Part shown: one piece after another, positions 43,087-52,803 of the stretch
Position numbering within the stretch: position 1 is the stretch's first letter
Layout: each line of letters begins with the position of its first letter
Assembly: GCA_965222655.1 (NCBI GenBank)
Contig: CBDCUP010000001.1
Location: forward strand, 248,001 to 312,000
Origin: CAUZIZ01 sp965222655
GTDB lineage: Bacteria; Acidobacteriota; UBA6911; RPQK01; JAJDTT01
Direction: 5' to 3'
DNA: 64,000 nt
Program-made: the position numbers and the translations under genes
The notes under the pieces: generated by a model
Told to the model about the DNA's origin: nothing
The model's input: the letters and a program-made list of their open reading frames with translations, nothing else
The model's database searches: none

Positions 43087-45789
43087 ATGCCGCACACTTC
43101 GCCATTCGACTCAGTAGCGAGGCTTCCGGCCCTGGGAGATAACGTGGCCATTGCCTCCCAAACACTCTCGGCTGGGAGCCGTATTGGATTGGCCGACCGC
43201 CTGCTGACAATCGACTACACGGTGCTGGAAGGACATCGCTTCGCAATCGAAGCCATTCCCCAGGGGGAACCCCTCCTATCCTGGGGACTACCCTTTGGCT
43301 TCGCTAGCCGCGACATTGAGGCTGGCAACTACGTCTGCAACGAGCGGGTCCTTTGGGCCCTGGGGAGCCGCAAGGTCGACTTTCAACGTCCCTCTGAGGC
43401 TAACTTCCAAGACAAGATACAAGCCTATGCCCTGAATGAGGAACGTTGCCAGCCGTCAGAACAGGTCCCTCTGAAGGCTGAGCAGCGCAATTTCCTGGGT
43501 TACGAGAGGCCGGGGAACCGTGGTGTCGGCACCCGGAACTATATTGTGGTTTTGGGTACCTCGTCTCGCGCCGCCAGCTACGCTAGAGTCCTGGCTGGTC
43601 GTTTTCTGGATGCGGCGCCACATCATGATCACTTCGACGGAGTGGTCGCAGTGTCGCACACTGAAGGAGGCGGTAGCAAAGCGCCCAACAACCAGGAGTT
43701 GCTACTCAGGACGCTGGCCGGTTTTATCGTCCATCCCAACGTGGGCGCAGTGCTCGCAGTGGACTGGGGCAGCGAGGCTGTTACCAACCTGCTTCTCCAG
43801 CAATACATGGAAGCCCATGGCTACGCCCTTCCAGACGTGCTTCACGACTTCCTTACACTGGGAACCGATTTCCAGACCGATCTGGAGCGGGGGGGCAACA
43901 TCATCCACGGCTGGCTCGATCCAGTGAGCCGCTTCGAGCGCCAGGAGCACTCGCTGGCTCATCTGAAGCTCGCGCTTCAGTGTGGGGGTTCCGACGCCTT
44001 CTCGGGCATTTCAGGCAATCCGCTCGCCGGCTGGGTCGGGAAGGAGATCATCCAGTTCGGCGGCTGCGCCAACCTGGCCGAGACCGACGAGCTTGTAGGC
44101 GCGGAAGACTACGTCTTACAGAAGGTCAGAAGCGTCGAGATCGCACAACAGTTTCTGGCACGCGTCGAACGCTTCAAGGAACGGGCCGCCTGGCATGGCG
44201 AGACGGCCGAAGGAAACCCCTCCGGCGGAAACATCTATCGAGGACTCTACAATATCGTCCTAAAGTCCCTGGGAGCGGCCTCCAAGCGTCACCCCGAAGT
44301 CCGGGTCGACTACGTGATCGATTACGGAGAGCCGATGCGCAGCCCTGGCTTCTACTTCATGGACAGTCCGGGTAACGACCTGGAGAGCATCGCGGGACAG
44401 GTGGCCTCCGGCGCCAACATGATCTTCTTCACCACCGGAAATGGATCGATCACAAATTTTCCCTTCGTTCCCACGATCAAGATCGTCACCACCAGCGGAC
44501 GCTACGATCTGCTCTCCGATGATATGGACGTCAACGCAGGCCGCTACCTGGACGGCGCTCCGCTCCCGGAAGTGGGACAGGATCTTCTGGACCTGGCCAC
44601 GTCGGTAGCATCGGGAGCCCGCAGCCTGGGAGAAAAGGCGGGCCACTCTCAGGTATCCATCTGGCGCAACTGGCAACAGAGTGACGCCAGCTCTCTGGCC
44701 GTTCTAAGCAGTGCACCGGAGCCCGAAGGGACGCCCCTCCTGGTCAAGACTGGGACCTCGACCATGGAACACGGCTTCGAAGGCATACCGGTCGACGGCA
44801 GCCATACCACCGATCAGATCGCTCTCATCCTCCCGACCAGTCTCTGCTCCAGCCAGATCGCCCGTCTAATCACCCAGGAAATGAACGCCCGGAGAGACCC
44901 ATCGGAGCCTTCGATTTCCCGATTTGAGTCGCTACCTCACACCGAGGGCTGTGGTGTTTCCGGAGGACCTACTCGGGAGCTCTACATCCGCACTATGTTG
45001 GGTCACCTGGCTCATCCGATCGTCCGCTTCGGATTACTGCTGGAGCACGGTTGTGAGATCACCCACAACGACTACATGTCCCATGAGCTCGAACGCATGG
45101 GTTCGGATCCCACGCGATTCGGCTGGGCAAGTGTCCAGATGGATGGCGGCATCGAGAAGGTCAAGAAGAAGGTCCAGACCTGGTTCGAGTCGGCGCAAGC
45201 AGCCAATCCGACGCCAGCGAGAGAAAGAGCGAGCCTGGAAGCTCTTCGCGTTGGAATCCTCTGCACTGGATCCCCCTCGACGGCTACCGCCGACAGTCTG
45301 ATCGGATTGACGCAGAGCCTGGTCGAGGCCGGTGCCACGGTCGTTATGCCGGAAAGCTCAACGCTCTTGTCGTCCTCGGCGCACCTGGGCCAGCTCCTGG
45401 GATCCGACCGGGTTCAGGCCTCTATCGCCTATGGACAGAGGCCGAAAACTCCGGGGATGCACGTCATGGAATGCCCCACCGATCATTGGGTAGAGACGCT
45501 GACCGGCATGGGCGCAACCGGAATCGAAGTCATGCTGGCTCATGTCGCCGACCATCCTCAACAGACCCATCCCATGGTTCCGCTGCTGCAGGTAGCCGAG
45601 AGCGAAGGAGTGGGCACGCGTTTTCGACGGGATCTCGATCTGGTCCTGGATGGAGATTCCGAGGACTGGATGGATCAACAACTTCATCTGATCCTCCAGG
45701 TAGCTTCGGGTCACTACGTTCCCGTCCTGCACTCCCAGGGCAATGCCGACTTCCAGATCACCCGAGGTTTGTTGGGGGTCTCTATGTAG
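43087..45789 (+). CDS. UxaA-family hydrolase/dehydratase with duplicated UxaA-like block
   Basis: A 900-residue relative of altronate/galactarate dehydratases. An SAF-like N-terminal region (about 15-95; LADRLLTIDYTVLEGHRFAIEAIPQGEPL) is followed by the family's GYERPGNRGVGTRNYIVVLG, LALQCGGSDAFSGISGNP, and DSPGNDLESIAGQVASGANMIFFTTG...PTIKIVTTS. A block near His191 (SHTEGGGSKAPNNQELLLRT...VHPNVGAVLAVDWGSE) recurs near His618 (PHTEGCGVSGGPTRELYIRT...AHPIVRFGLLLEHGCE). Ordinary UxaA proteins are about 500 residues, so the C-terminal 370 residues are an extra, partly duplicated module. The likely substrate is a sugar acid, consistent with uronate breakdown, but no reaction can be fixed. Confidence 0.82.
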   Translation: MPHTSPFDSVARLPALGDNVAIASQTLSAGSRIGLADRLLTIDYTVLEGHRFAIEAIPQGEPLLSWGLPFGFASRDIEAGNYVCNERVLWALGSRKVDFQRPSEANFQDKIQAYALNEERCQPSEQVPLKAEQRNFLGYERPGNRGVGTRNYIVVLGTSSRAASYARVLAGRFLDAAPHHDHFDGVVAVSHTEGGGSKAPNNQELLLRTLAGFIVHPNVGAVLAVDWGSEAVTNLLLQQYMEAHGYALPDVLHDFLTLGTDFQTDLERGGNIIHGWLDPVSRFERQEHSLAHLKLALQCGGSDAFSGISGNPLAGWVGKEIIQFGGCANLAETDELVGAEDYVLQKVRSVEIAQQFLARVERFKERAAWHGETAEGNPSGGNIYRGLYNIVLKSLGAASKRHPEVRVDYVIDYGEPMRSPGFYFMDSPGNDLESIAGQVASGANMIFFTTGNGSITNFPFVPTIKIVTTSGRYDLLSDDMDVNAGRYLDGAPLPEVGQDLLDLATSVASGARSLGEKAGHSQVSIWRNWQQSDASSLAVLSSAPEPEGTPLLVKTGTSTMEHGFEGIPVDGSHTTDQIALILPTSLCSSQIARLITQEMNARRDPSEPSISRFESLPHTEGCGVSGGPTRELYIRTMLGHLAHPIVRFGLLLEHGCEITHNDYMSHELERMGSDPTRFGWASVQMDGGIEKVKKKVQTWFESAQAANPTPARERASLEALRVGILCTGSPSTATADSLIGLTQSLVEAGATVVMPESSTLLSSSAHLGQLLGSDRVQASIAYGQRPKTPGMHVMECPTDHWVETLTGMGATGIEVMLAHVADHPQQTHPMVPLLQVAESEGVGTRFRRDLDLVLDGDSEDWMDQQLHLILQVASGHYVPVLHSQGNADFQITRGLLGVSM

Positions 45790-45961
45790 CTGAACCGAAA
45801 CTTCATCGGCGCACGTGGGTTCGGTCTCCAGGCCGAAGTGTCTTCCTTCCGAGCCATTCGGCTCGAACGGCGGCTTGGAGCGCACCGTCACGCCCGACCC
45901 GAAGTTTCTTTCTCGAACGCCGCTGCCAACCTTTCACAAAACGTATGAGATCCGATCGCAG

Positions 45962-48829
45962 ATGCTGAACCGGCGACTCCAAACAGGTCTGGCGATCCTC
46001 TTACTCAACGCCGCCTACCTGTACTCACACGAATCCCCAAGCCTGTTCTATGTCATCAATATCCTGCTTCATCTGGGATTGGGCCTTCTAGTCTGGGTGG
46101 GGCTGCTATGGACCGCCAAGCAGCACTTCAGGAGCGAGTCCAGGACAAGTCAGCTTGTGCTCCTGGCCCTGGTCTTGAGCGGTGCTTCGGGGATCGCTCT
46201 GGTACTCACCGGAAATACCCGGCCCTATCGATGGCTGCTGGATGGACACATCGTTCTTTCCGTTGTGGGCGTGGGTGCGTTGGTCTTCTATCTGGCCATC
46301 AGGCGAAGCACGCGCTGGCCGGTGTTCGCACTTGTCTTCGTCCTCGCCCTCCTGATTCCCATAGGGCTTGCCGAATGGAGTCGTCTCTATCCCGAGCCGA
46401 CCTCGAGTATCGTCAACCCGCTGGTGGTGCCCACGAGCATGGAGGAGGAAGGCGCAGGCGCAAGCAGTCCCTTCTTCCCTTCCTCCGCCAATACCAATGT
46501 CGGAGACGTCATACCTTCGAACTTCTTCATGAAGTCGGAGTCCTGTGCCCAGGCAGGCTGTCATCCGGATATCTACAAGCAATGGGCCTCCAGCGCACAT
46601 CATTTCTCCTCTTTCAACAACCAGTGGTATCGCAAGTCAATCGAGTACATGCAGGATGTCGTCGGAACCGACCCTTCCAAGTTCTGTGGCGGATGTCATG
46701 ACCATGCGGTGTTCTTCAACGGCATGATGGATCAGCCGATCAAGGATCAGCTGGAGCGTCCCGAGGCACACGTGGGTCTAGCCTGCACCTCCTGCCATTC
46801 GATCGTGGCGGTCAAGAGCAGTATGGGCAACGGGGACTTCGTTATTGAGTATCCCCCGCTCCACGACCTGGCGACGAGTGAGAACCCACTGCTGCGGAGC
46901 CTCCACGACTTCATTGTCCGGGTGGACCCCGGTCCCCACAAGAGCGTGTTCATGAAGCCCTTCATCAAAGATCAGACAGCTGAATACTGCTCCACCTGCC
47001 ACAAGGTGCACCTCGACGTGCCCGTCAACGACTATCGCTGGATCAGGGGCTTCAACGACTATGATGGCTGGCAGGCCAGCGGCGTTTCGGGGCAAGGGGC
47101 ACGCAGCTTCTACTATCCCAAGCAACCCCGCAAGTGTATCGATTGCCACATGCCGTTGGTCTCCTCCAACGATGCTGCCAACCTGGATGGCTACGTACAC
47201 AACCACCGCTTTCCAGGAGCAAATACTGCCGTCCCGTTCGTAAACCGGGATGAGGAACAGCTCAAGACCGTGACCGAGTTCTTGCAGAACGACCAGATCG
47301 GCGTCGACATCTTTGCCCTGAGCGAGGTAGCGGCCGACCAGCCCGATCAAGGTCCCAGCGCAGCTCGAGGAGCCGAACCGCGGGTCGCCAGTACCTTCGC
47401 TGAGGGTGACGAACTGGGCTTCGCCGTGGGCCGAGCAACGGGATACACCGAGGCGCGCCGCGTATTGGCGCCTATCAACAGAGTCAAGCCTCGCCTGAGG
47501 CGCGGAGAAACGGTTCGAGTCGACGTCGTGGTGCGCACCAAGAACGTGGGGCACTTCTTTCCAGGCGGCACGGTTGATGCGTTCGATGTGTGGGTCGAGC
47601 TCAAGGCCGAAGATGAACAAGGTAGGGTGATCTTCTGGAGTGGGTATGTCCCCCGGGACCAGGCCGGGCGGAAGGGTCCGGTCGACCCGAGCGCTCACTT
47701 CTATCGCGCCTTTCTGCTCGATGAGCGGGGTAACCCCATCAACAAACGAAATGCCTGGGCCGCCAGGTCGGTGCTTTACGTCCGGCTGATTCCGCCTGGT
47801 GCTGCAGATACAGTCCACTTCCGTTTGAAAATTCCAGAGGATTGCGGCGATAAAATCCGACTGACCGCGAGGGTGAACTACCGCAAATTCACATGGTGGA
47901 ACACTCACTGGGCCTTCGCTGGTGTCAGGGATCCCGCCGACCCGGACCCGCAGGTTGGACCTGGCTACGACGATGGAAAGTGGGTGTTTAGCGGCGACAC
48001 CTCCGACGTCTCGGGAAAGATCAAGGAGATTCCGGACCTTCCCATTGTCACCCTGGCGACTTCCACCGTCGTCGTCCGAATCGCGCCGGCTTCCACGACG
48101 ATCCCGGATCAGAAATCGATTCTGGAATCAGCCGATCTGATTCGCTGGAACGACTACGGCATCGGACTCCTGCTGCAAGGCGACCTCCGAGCTGCAGAGG
48201 AGATTTTCAAACGGGTGACCGAAATCGACCCCGGCTATGCAGACGGTTGGGTCAACATTGGCCGTGTTCGTGTTCGCGAGGGCCGCATGGACGAAGCTCA
48301 GACAGCCCTCTCCCGGGCCCTCGAAATAGACCCAAAGTTGGCCAAGACCCACTACTTCATGGGCCTTACCTTCAAGCAGCAGGGGAAATATGAAGTAGCC
48401 ATGGAACACTTCCAGCAAGCCGAGGAACAATATCCTCGCGACCGGATGGTGCTGAACCAGATGGGACGAATCCTTTTCCTGCAGCGTCGTTTCGAAGAGG
48501 CGGAGGAAACCCTCAATCGGGTCCTGGGCATCGATCCCGAGGACCTACAAGCCCACTACAACCTGATGCTCTGCCACCGTGCCTTGGGGAACCAGGAGGC
48601 CGCCCGGCGTGAGCAGAAGCTCTATCTTCGCTTCAAGGCCGACGAAAGCTCCCAGGCCATCACCGGTGACTATCGGCGCTCCCACCCCCACGACAACAAC
48701 GAACGACAAGCTGTTCATGAACACCCGAGCTATCCTCTGGACGAGATAGGCAAGGCTCCGCGGTCCTTTTCGAGTGACCCCACCTCGAAGACTTCCAGCG
48801 GGGAAACTTATCGATCCAAAGGTATCTGA
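45962..48829 (+). CDS. membrane multihaem cytochrome c fused to TPR domain
   Basis: About five hydrophobic segments occupy residues 1-145 (LQTGLAILLLNAAYLYSH, LLHLGLGLLVWVGLLW, LVLLALVLSGASGIALVL, FALVFVLALLIPIGL). Then come five haem motifs: CAQAGCH (C195, a CX4CH form), CGGCH (C242), CTSCH (C275), CSTCH (C343) and CIDCH (C392), each before His, as in cytochrome c554-like proteins. A beta-rich region follows, and TPRs cover about 720-880 (DLIRWNDYGIGLLLQGDLRAAEEIFKRVTEIDPGYADGWVN...). It probably works in the periplasm in electron transfer. ATG 45962 was preferred because it starts the hydrophobic domain. The CRTAC1 gene follows by nine bases. Confidence 0.85.
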   Translation: MLNRRLQTGLAILLLNAAYLYSHESPSLFYVINILLHLGLGLLVWVGLLWTAKQHFRSESRTSQLVLLALVLSGASGIALVLTGNTRPYRWLLDGHIVLSVVGVGALVFYLAIRRSTRWPVFALVFVLALLIPIGLAEWSRLYPEPTSSIVNPLVVPTSMEEEGAGASSPFFPSSANTNVGDVIPSNFFMKSESCAQAGCHPDIYKQWASSAHHFSSFNNQWYRKSIEYMQDVVGTDPSKFCGGCHDHAVFFNGMMDQPIKDQLERPEAHVGLACTSCHSIVAVKSSMGNGDFVIEYPPLHDLATSENPLLRSLHDFIVRVDPGPHKSVFMKPFIKDQTAEYCSTCHKVHLDVPVNDYRWIRGFNDYDGWQASGVSGQGARSFYYPKQPRKCIDCHMPLVSSNDAANLDGYVHNHRFPGANTAVPFVNRDEEQLKTVTEFLQNDQIGVDIFALSEVAADQPDQGPSAARGAEPRVASTFAEGDELGFAVGRATGYTEARRVLAPINRVKPRLRRGETVRVDVVVRTKNVGHFFPGGTVDAFDVWVELKAEDEQGRVIFWSGYVPRDQAGRKGPVDPSAHFYRAFLLDERGNPINKRNAWAARSVLYVRLIPPGAADTVHFRLKIPEDCGDKIRLTARVNYRKFTWWNTHWAFAGVRDPADPDPQVGPGYDDGKWVFSGDTSDVSGKIKEIPDLPIVTLATSTVVVRIAPASTTIPDQKSILESADLIRWNDYGIGLLLQGDLRAAEEIFKRVTEIDPGYADGWVNIGRVRVREGRMDEAQTALSRALEIDPKLAKTHYFMGLTFKQQGKYEVAMEHFQQAEEQYPRDRMVLNQMGRILFLQRRFEEAEETLNRVLGIDPEDLQAHYNLMLCHRALGNQEAARREQKLYLRFKADESSQAITGDYRRSHPHDNNERQAVHEHPSYPLDEIGKAPRSFSSDPTSKTSSGETYRSKGI

Positions 48830-48838
48830 CCCACGGAG

Positions 48839-50512
48839 ATGGGAAACACCACCCTTTTATGTCGAAAGGTGCTCCTGAGCGCCTCAGTCCTTTGCCTGGT
48901 CTCGACCCACTTCCTCTTCAGTAAGCCTATTCAGTTCGAAGATGTGACGGCCGCCGCCGGAGTCAAGTTCGTGCACAACAACGGAGCCGCGGGAAAGAAG
49001 TATCTACCCGAAACCATGGGATCGGGCTGCGCCTTTCTCGATTACAACAACGATGGCTGGCTCGACCTGTTTCTGGTCAACAGCTCGGATTGGCCTGGAC
49101 CAAAGCGCAAGGCGTCGCCCTCGAAGTTGTATCGCAACAACAAGGATGGAACCTTCACCGACGTTACTCGAGCGGCGGGCCTCGATATCGATTTCTACGG
49201 GATGGGCATCTCCGTCGCGGACTTCGACAATGACGGCGATACGGACATCTATCTCAGTGGCCTGGGCGAGGACAGGCTTTTTCGAAATCAGGGAGACGGT
49301 CGATTCCAGGATGTGACCAACGCGGCTGGACTGGGAAATCCCGACTTCGGGACCAGCTCCGCCTGGCTCGACTATGACAAGGACGGGCTACTCGATCTGT
49401 TCGTAGCCAATTACGTCCAGTGGACGCTCGAAACTGATATCTTCTGCACCCTCGATGGCAGTGGCAAGTCGTACTGTACCCCCGAATCCTACAAAGGGGC
49501 CTCTCCACGTCTCTACCGCAATCTCGGCGGCGGGAAGTTCCGCGATGTCTCCAAGAAGAGCAAGATCTACGATGAAAGCAACAAGGGGCTGGGCGTACTC
49601 GTCTTCGACTACAACAACGATGCCTGGCCCGACATCATGCTGGCCAACGACACCCAACCCAACAAGCTCTGGGAAAACCAGAAGGATGGGACCTTCTCCG
49701 AAATGGGTCTGTTGGCGGGAGTGGCCTTCAGCGAAGACGGGGTGGCCCGGGGTGCGATGGGGATCGATGCCGGAGACTACGACCACTCTGGTCATTCGAG
49801 CGTCGTCATCGGCAATTTCTCCAACGAGATGCTGACCCTCTACCACAACGAGGGAAGCGGCTTCTTCATCGACGAGGCACCCACTTCGAGCATTGGACCG
49901 GCCAGTCTGTTAACGCTGGCATTCAGCTGTTTCTTTTTCGACTTTGATCTCGACGGCTTTCTCGACGTCTATGTGGCCAACGGTCACGTCGAGAACGACA
50001 TCAGCCGGGTCCAGCAGGAGGTTCGATATGCTCAGCCACCACACCTGTTCAGAAACCTGGACGGCCGCCGATTTCAAGAGGTCACCGCGCAGGTCGGCAA
50101 GGCATTTGCCGCTCCCCGGGTGGGCCGGGGGGCCGCCTACGGAGACTATGACAAGGATGGAGATCTGGACCTCCTGGTCACCTCCAGCGGTGGTTCCGCC
50201 AAGCTCTTTCGGAACGAGGGTGGCAGCGGTAACAACTGGGTCACGCTGCGGCTGGTAGGAAAGCAAAGCAACCGAGACGGCATCGGGGCGAAGGTTCGCC
50301 TCCGTGCCGGGGGCATCACTCAGTCCGGCTCGGTCAAGAGCGGATCCAGCTATTGTAGCCAGTCTCAGCTGGCTCTGACTTTCGGGTTGAAGACTGCCAA
50401 TCGAATCGATCAGCTGGAAGTCCTGTGGCCTAGGGGGAAAAAGCAGGTCTTGACTGAACTGCCGATAAACACAGCCGTTACGATTCACGAAGAGCGGGGC
50501 GTGATTCGATAG
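48839..50512 (+). CDS. CRTAC1 family secreted FG-GAP/VCBS repeat protein with ASPIC/UnbV domain
   Basis: Signal peptide (VLLSASVLCLVSTHFLFS) followed by a seven-bladed integrin-like propeller. Calcium-binding repeat loops recur: DYNNDGWLDLFLV, DFDNDGDTDIYL, DYDKDGLLDLFVA, DYNNDAWPDIMLA, DFDLDGFLDVYVA and DYDKDGDLDLLVT. The C-terminal ASPIC/UnbV domain covers about 460-530 (NWVTLRLVGKQSNRDGIGAKVRLRAG, LEVLWPRGKKQ). These proteins are often encoded next to TPR/multihaem cytochrome genes, as here, and may be coupled, but their function is not established. The 3' end overlaps the convergent ATL gene by 28 bases. Confidence 0.9.
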   Translation: MGNTTLLCRKVLLSASVLCLVSTHFLFSKPIQFEDVTAAAGVKFVHNNGAAGKKYLPETMGSGCAFLDYNNDGWLDLFLVNSSDWPGPKRKASPSKLYRNNKDGTFTDVTRAAGLDIDFYGMGISVADFDNDGDTDIYLSGLGEDRLFRNQGDGRFQDVTNAAGLGNPDFGTSSAWLDYDKDGLLDLFVANYVQWTLETDIFCTLDGSGKSYCTPESYKGASPRLYRNLGGGKFRDVSKKSKIYDESNKGLGVLVFDYNNDAWPDIMLANDTQPNKLWENQKDGTFSEMGLLAGVAFSEDGVARGAMGIDAGDYDHSGHSSVVIGNFSNEMLTLYHNEGSGFFIDEAPTSSIGPASLLTLAFSCFFFDFDLDGFLDVYVANGHVENDISRVQQEVRYAQPPHLFRNLDGRRFQEVTAQVGKAFAAPRVGRGAAYGDYDKDGDLDLLVTSSGGSAKLFRNEGGSGNNWVTLRLVGKQSNRDGIGAKVRLRAGGITQSGSVKSGSSYCSQSQLALTFGLKTANRIDQLEVLWPRGKKQVLTELPINTAVTIHEERGVIR

Positions 50513-50808
50513 CGATAGCGTTCCAGGTCCAGGGCACCATTCGTTCCAAACTCAATCCCTTCCGCTTCCAGCAGTGCTTGCTGAAGACCGGGCGGATGGG
50601 CTCCGGTCCCGTCGCTCGAGCAGCGGCCCGCCGCATTGACGACACGATGCCAGGGAAGACCCGGGGGACAGGAGTGAAGGGCCCAACCCACAGCCCGTGC
50701 CGAGAGTGGCCGCTCGAGCGTTCCGGCAATCTGCCCATAGTTCATGACCCTGCCCTTGGGAATACGCTTGACGATCTCGTAGACCTGTTCCCAGGCGCTC
50801 TCTTTCAT
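50485..50808 (-). CDS. alkyltransferase-like (ATL) DNA-repair protein
   Basis: A 107-residue protein with the MGMT DNA-binding fold: YEIVKRIPKGRVMNYGQIAGTL, SARAVGWALHSCPPGLPWHRVVNAAG, and a C-terminal LLEAEGIEF. The active-site PCHR of alkylguanine methyltransferases is PWHR, which defines ATL proteins; they bind O6-alkylguanine and hand it to nucleotide excision repair without methyl transfer. ATG 50808 gives the usual ATL length; the frame could extend to 50886 into the palindrome. It converges on and overlaps the CRTAC1 gene. Confidence 0.88.
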   Translation of the reverse strand: MKESAWEQVYEIVKRIPKGRVMNYGQIAGTLERPLSARAVGWALHSCPPGLPWHRVVNAAGRCSSDGTGAHPPGLQQALLEAEGIEFGTNGALDLERYRYRITPRSS

Positions 50809-50872
50809 GACTGGCGAGTGGGTCCTCAGTATCTGAGTGGCTTTGGTTCGCGTCCTTTGAATACTCTTAATC

Positions 50873-51114
50873 GAGGTCAATCCCAACGGGATTGCGGCCT
50901 ATAGCCCAGGGTTTCCGAACCCTGGGTAACAGTCATACCCCCTCTTGATTTCAACCCTGTAAGGTTTGCGTCGCGATCTATCGAAAAGCGCTGCTTCTCC
51001 GTGGACCTTCACAATGTACGCAACCCTTACAGGGTTGACTTAGAGGTTGTCCTTTTCCATCCCAGGGTTCGGAAACCCTGGGCTGACAGACACAATCCCG
51101 TTGGGATTGACCTC
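50873..51114. repeat. 242-bp composite palindrome (three nested inverted-repeat modules)
   Basis: Outer arms 50873-50894 and 51093-51114 are perfect 22-bp complements (CAATCCCAACGGGATTG type). The middle arms 50903-50926 and 51061-51084 are perfect 24-bp complements, each itself a small palindrome around CCCAGGGTTTCCG. The inner arms 50951-50970 and 51020-51039 match with one mismatch (CAACCCTGTAAGG). No gene is here. It resembles nested REP-type hairpins of the kind scattered through some environmental genomes. It separates the ATL gene from the downstream Gfo/Idh gene. Confidence 0.85.
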
Positions 51115-51203
51115 ATTTGAGGTTCGAAGTTCAACGCACTAGCACCTTTGGCCAATCCGCCATGCAGATACGGAGACCGGCCCTGCCCTGTTTCGGGCAC
51201 CTT

Positions 51204-52577
51204 CTAGGAAACAAGCTTCATCTTCTCTGGATCCCAACGATAGGCGCGATTCTCTCGGTAGCTCAGGTTACAGATCAGCGCTGGAGCCGCCGCCCGGTAG
51301 CCGTAGGCAGCATCCTCTACCACCGGGTCGTCTCCACGCATCGCATTGAAAAAGTTTGTGAAGTGGTCCAGGCGGGAGTTGTAGTCTCGAGGTGTACGGT
51401 ACAGTTTCTCGCTTGAAGGCACCAGAGAAGGCCGCTTCGGCAGGGGATAGTCTTTTCGGTATTGCTCCATGAACTTCTCCTGCTGATCCTCGGTAAAGGT
51501 GCCAACGGTGTGCCCAGGCTCCGATCTGGGGCCGAGACGCGTGACCTTCACTTCGCTCGAGCCGATCGTCATCACTCCTTCATCGCCGATAAACCGAAAT
51601 AGCGTCCCCCCGCCACTTCCGTCCGCGAAATCGACCTGAAGTGCCATGTTGAAAGCCGGATGGTTGTCGCTGGCCGAATAATCAAGAAGGCTCATCACTA
51701 CATCCGGAACATCCCGACCATCCTTCCAGTGTCGTAGCCCTCCCGTCGAAAAGACTCGAGTAGGTCCATTCGAACCCAGAACCAGATGGATTCCAGAAAA
51801 GAGGTGTACGAACAGATCCCCCGGAATGCCTGTCCCGTAATCCCAATAATTCCTCCAGCGAAAGAAGCGGAGGGGATCGAATGGACGCTTGGGTGCGCTC
51901 CCAAGAAAGGTCTGCCAATCCACGGTCTGAGGTGAGGCGTCGGGGGGAACCGAGTACTGCCAGGCACCTGTAGGAGAGTTACGATTGTAGGTGGCTTCGA
52001 CCAGGTTGAGCACACCAATCGCGCCTGACTGGTAGAGCTCCCTGGCCTTTTCGTAGAGAAGTGAGCTGACGTACTGGCTCCCGATCTGAAGCACCTTGCC
52101 GGTGGCCCGCTCGGCTTTCAAGACCTGCGGCCCCTCCTCGAGATCGTGGACCATGGGTTTCTCGAGGTAGACCGCCTTACCTGCCTGCAGGGCCTCAATC
52201 GCGATCTGGGCGTGCCAGTGATCAGAGGTCGCGATAATCACCGCATCGACGTCTGACCGCGCCAATACCTCTCGATAATCCCGTGAGGTAGCCACCTCCG
52301 GACCGTGGACCTCTTTGACCCTGAGAAGACGGCCGTCGTAGCAATCGGCGGCAGCAACGAATTCGGTACCTGGGACCTTCAGGGCGGTCCGCGTGTCGCC
52401 GAAGCCCATTCCGCCCATTCCGATCGTCCCGAAGCGAATGGAGTCGTTGGGTGCGACACTGTGACTGCCGGCACTGGGTTCTCTGGCCCTTCCTCGCACC
52501 AGAATAGCCGGAGCCATAGGCGCTGTCACCGCAGCGACTTTGATGAAATCCCGTCGCGAACTTCCTCTTTTCGACAT
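51204..52577 (-). CDS. Tat-exported Gfo/Idh/MocA family oxidoreductase
   Basis: NAD(P)-dependent sugar oxidoreductase fold. The Tat signal SRRDFIKVAAVTAPMAPAI starts at residue 7, so it acts in the periplasm. IRFGTIGMGGMGFGDTR is the dinucleotide loop, DAVIIATSDHWHAQIAIEAL and GKAVYLEKPMVHD carry the family EKP motif, and IGSQYVSSLL, FRWRNYWDYGTGIPGDLFVHL are typical of exported members in Planctomycetes/Acidobacteria. The start ATG 52577 has AGGAGGT four to five bases upstream. The substrate is unknown. Confidence 0.88.
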   Translation of the reverse strand: MSKRGSSRRDFIKVAAVTAPMAPAILVRGRAREPSAGSHSVAPNDSIRFGTIGMGGMGFGDTRTALKVPGTEFVAAADCYDGRLLRVKEVHGPEVATSRDYREVLARSDVDAVIIATSDHWHAQIAIEALQAGKAVYLEKPMVHDLEEGPQVLKAERATGKVLQIGSQYVSSLLYEKARELYQSGAIGVLNLVEATYNRNSPTGAWQYSVPPDASPQTVDWQTFLGSAPKRPFDPLRFFRWRNYWDYGTGIPGDLFVHLFSGIHLVLGSNGPTRVFSTGGLRHWKDGRDVPDVVMSLLDYSASDNHPAFNMALQVDFADGSGGGTLFRFIGDEGVMTIGSSEVKVTRLGPRSEPGHTVGTFTEDQQEKFMEQYRKDYPLPKRPSLVPSSEKLYRTPRDYNSRLDHFTNFFNAMRGDDPVVEDAAYGYRAAAPALICNLSYRENRAYRWDPEKMKLVS

Positions 52578-52803
52578 ACTACCTCCTGGCTTGCTTACAT
52601 AGATCAGCGTGGATGCCAGGATAGCTGGGTCCACTGGGGAAAGTCGAGACCGGCAAGTCCCGGCATTCCAACCAACAAGGCTGCAGGGGGCCTCCTGGTT
52701 TGAACTTGACAGCCGGGACTGCCCACCCTAGCATCCGAACCTAAATAGACTCGATATTTCACACTGATGACGGCACGGGAGTGCTTCACCAAGGAGCCCA
52801 GCA

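Noticed and set aside
46778..47908. 376-residue antisense open frame
   Set aside because: Lies opposite the haem-binding part of the cytochrome gene; no family motifs and no ribosome site.
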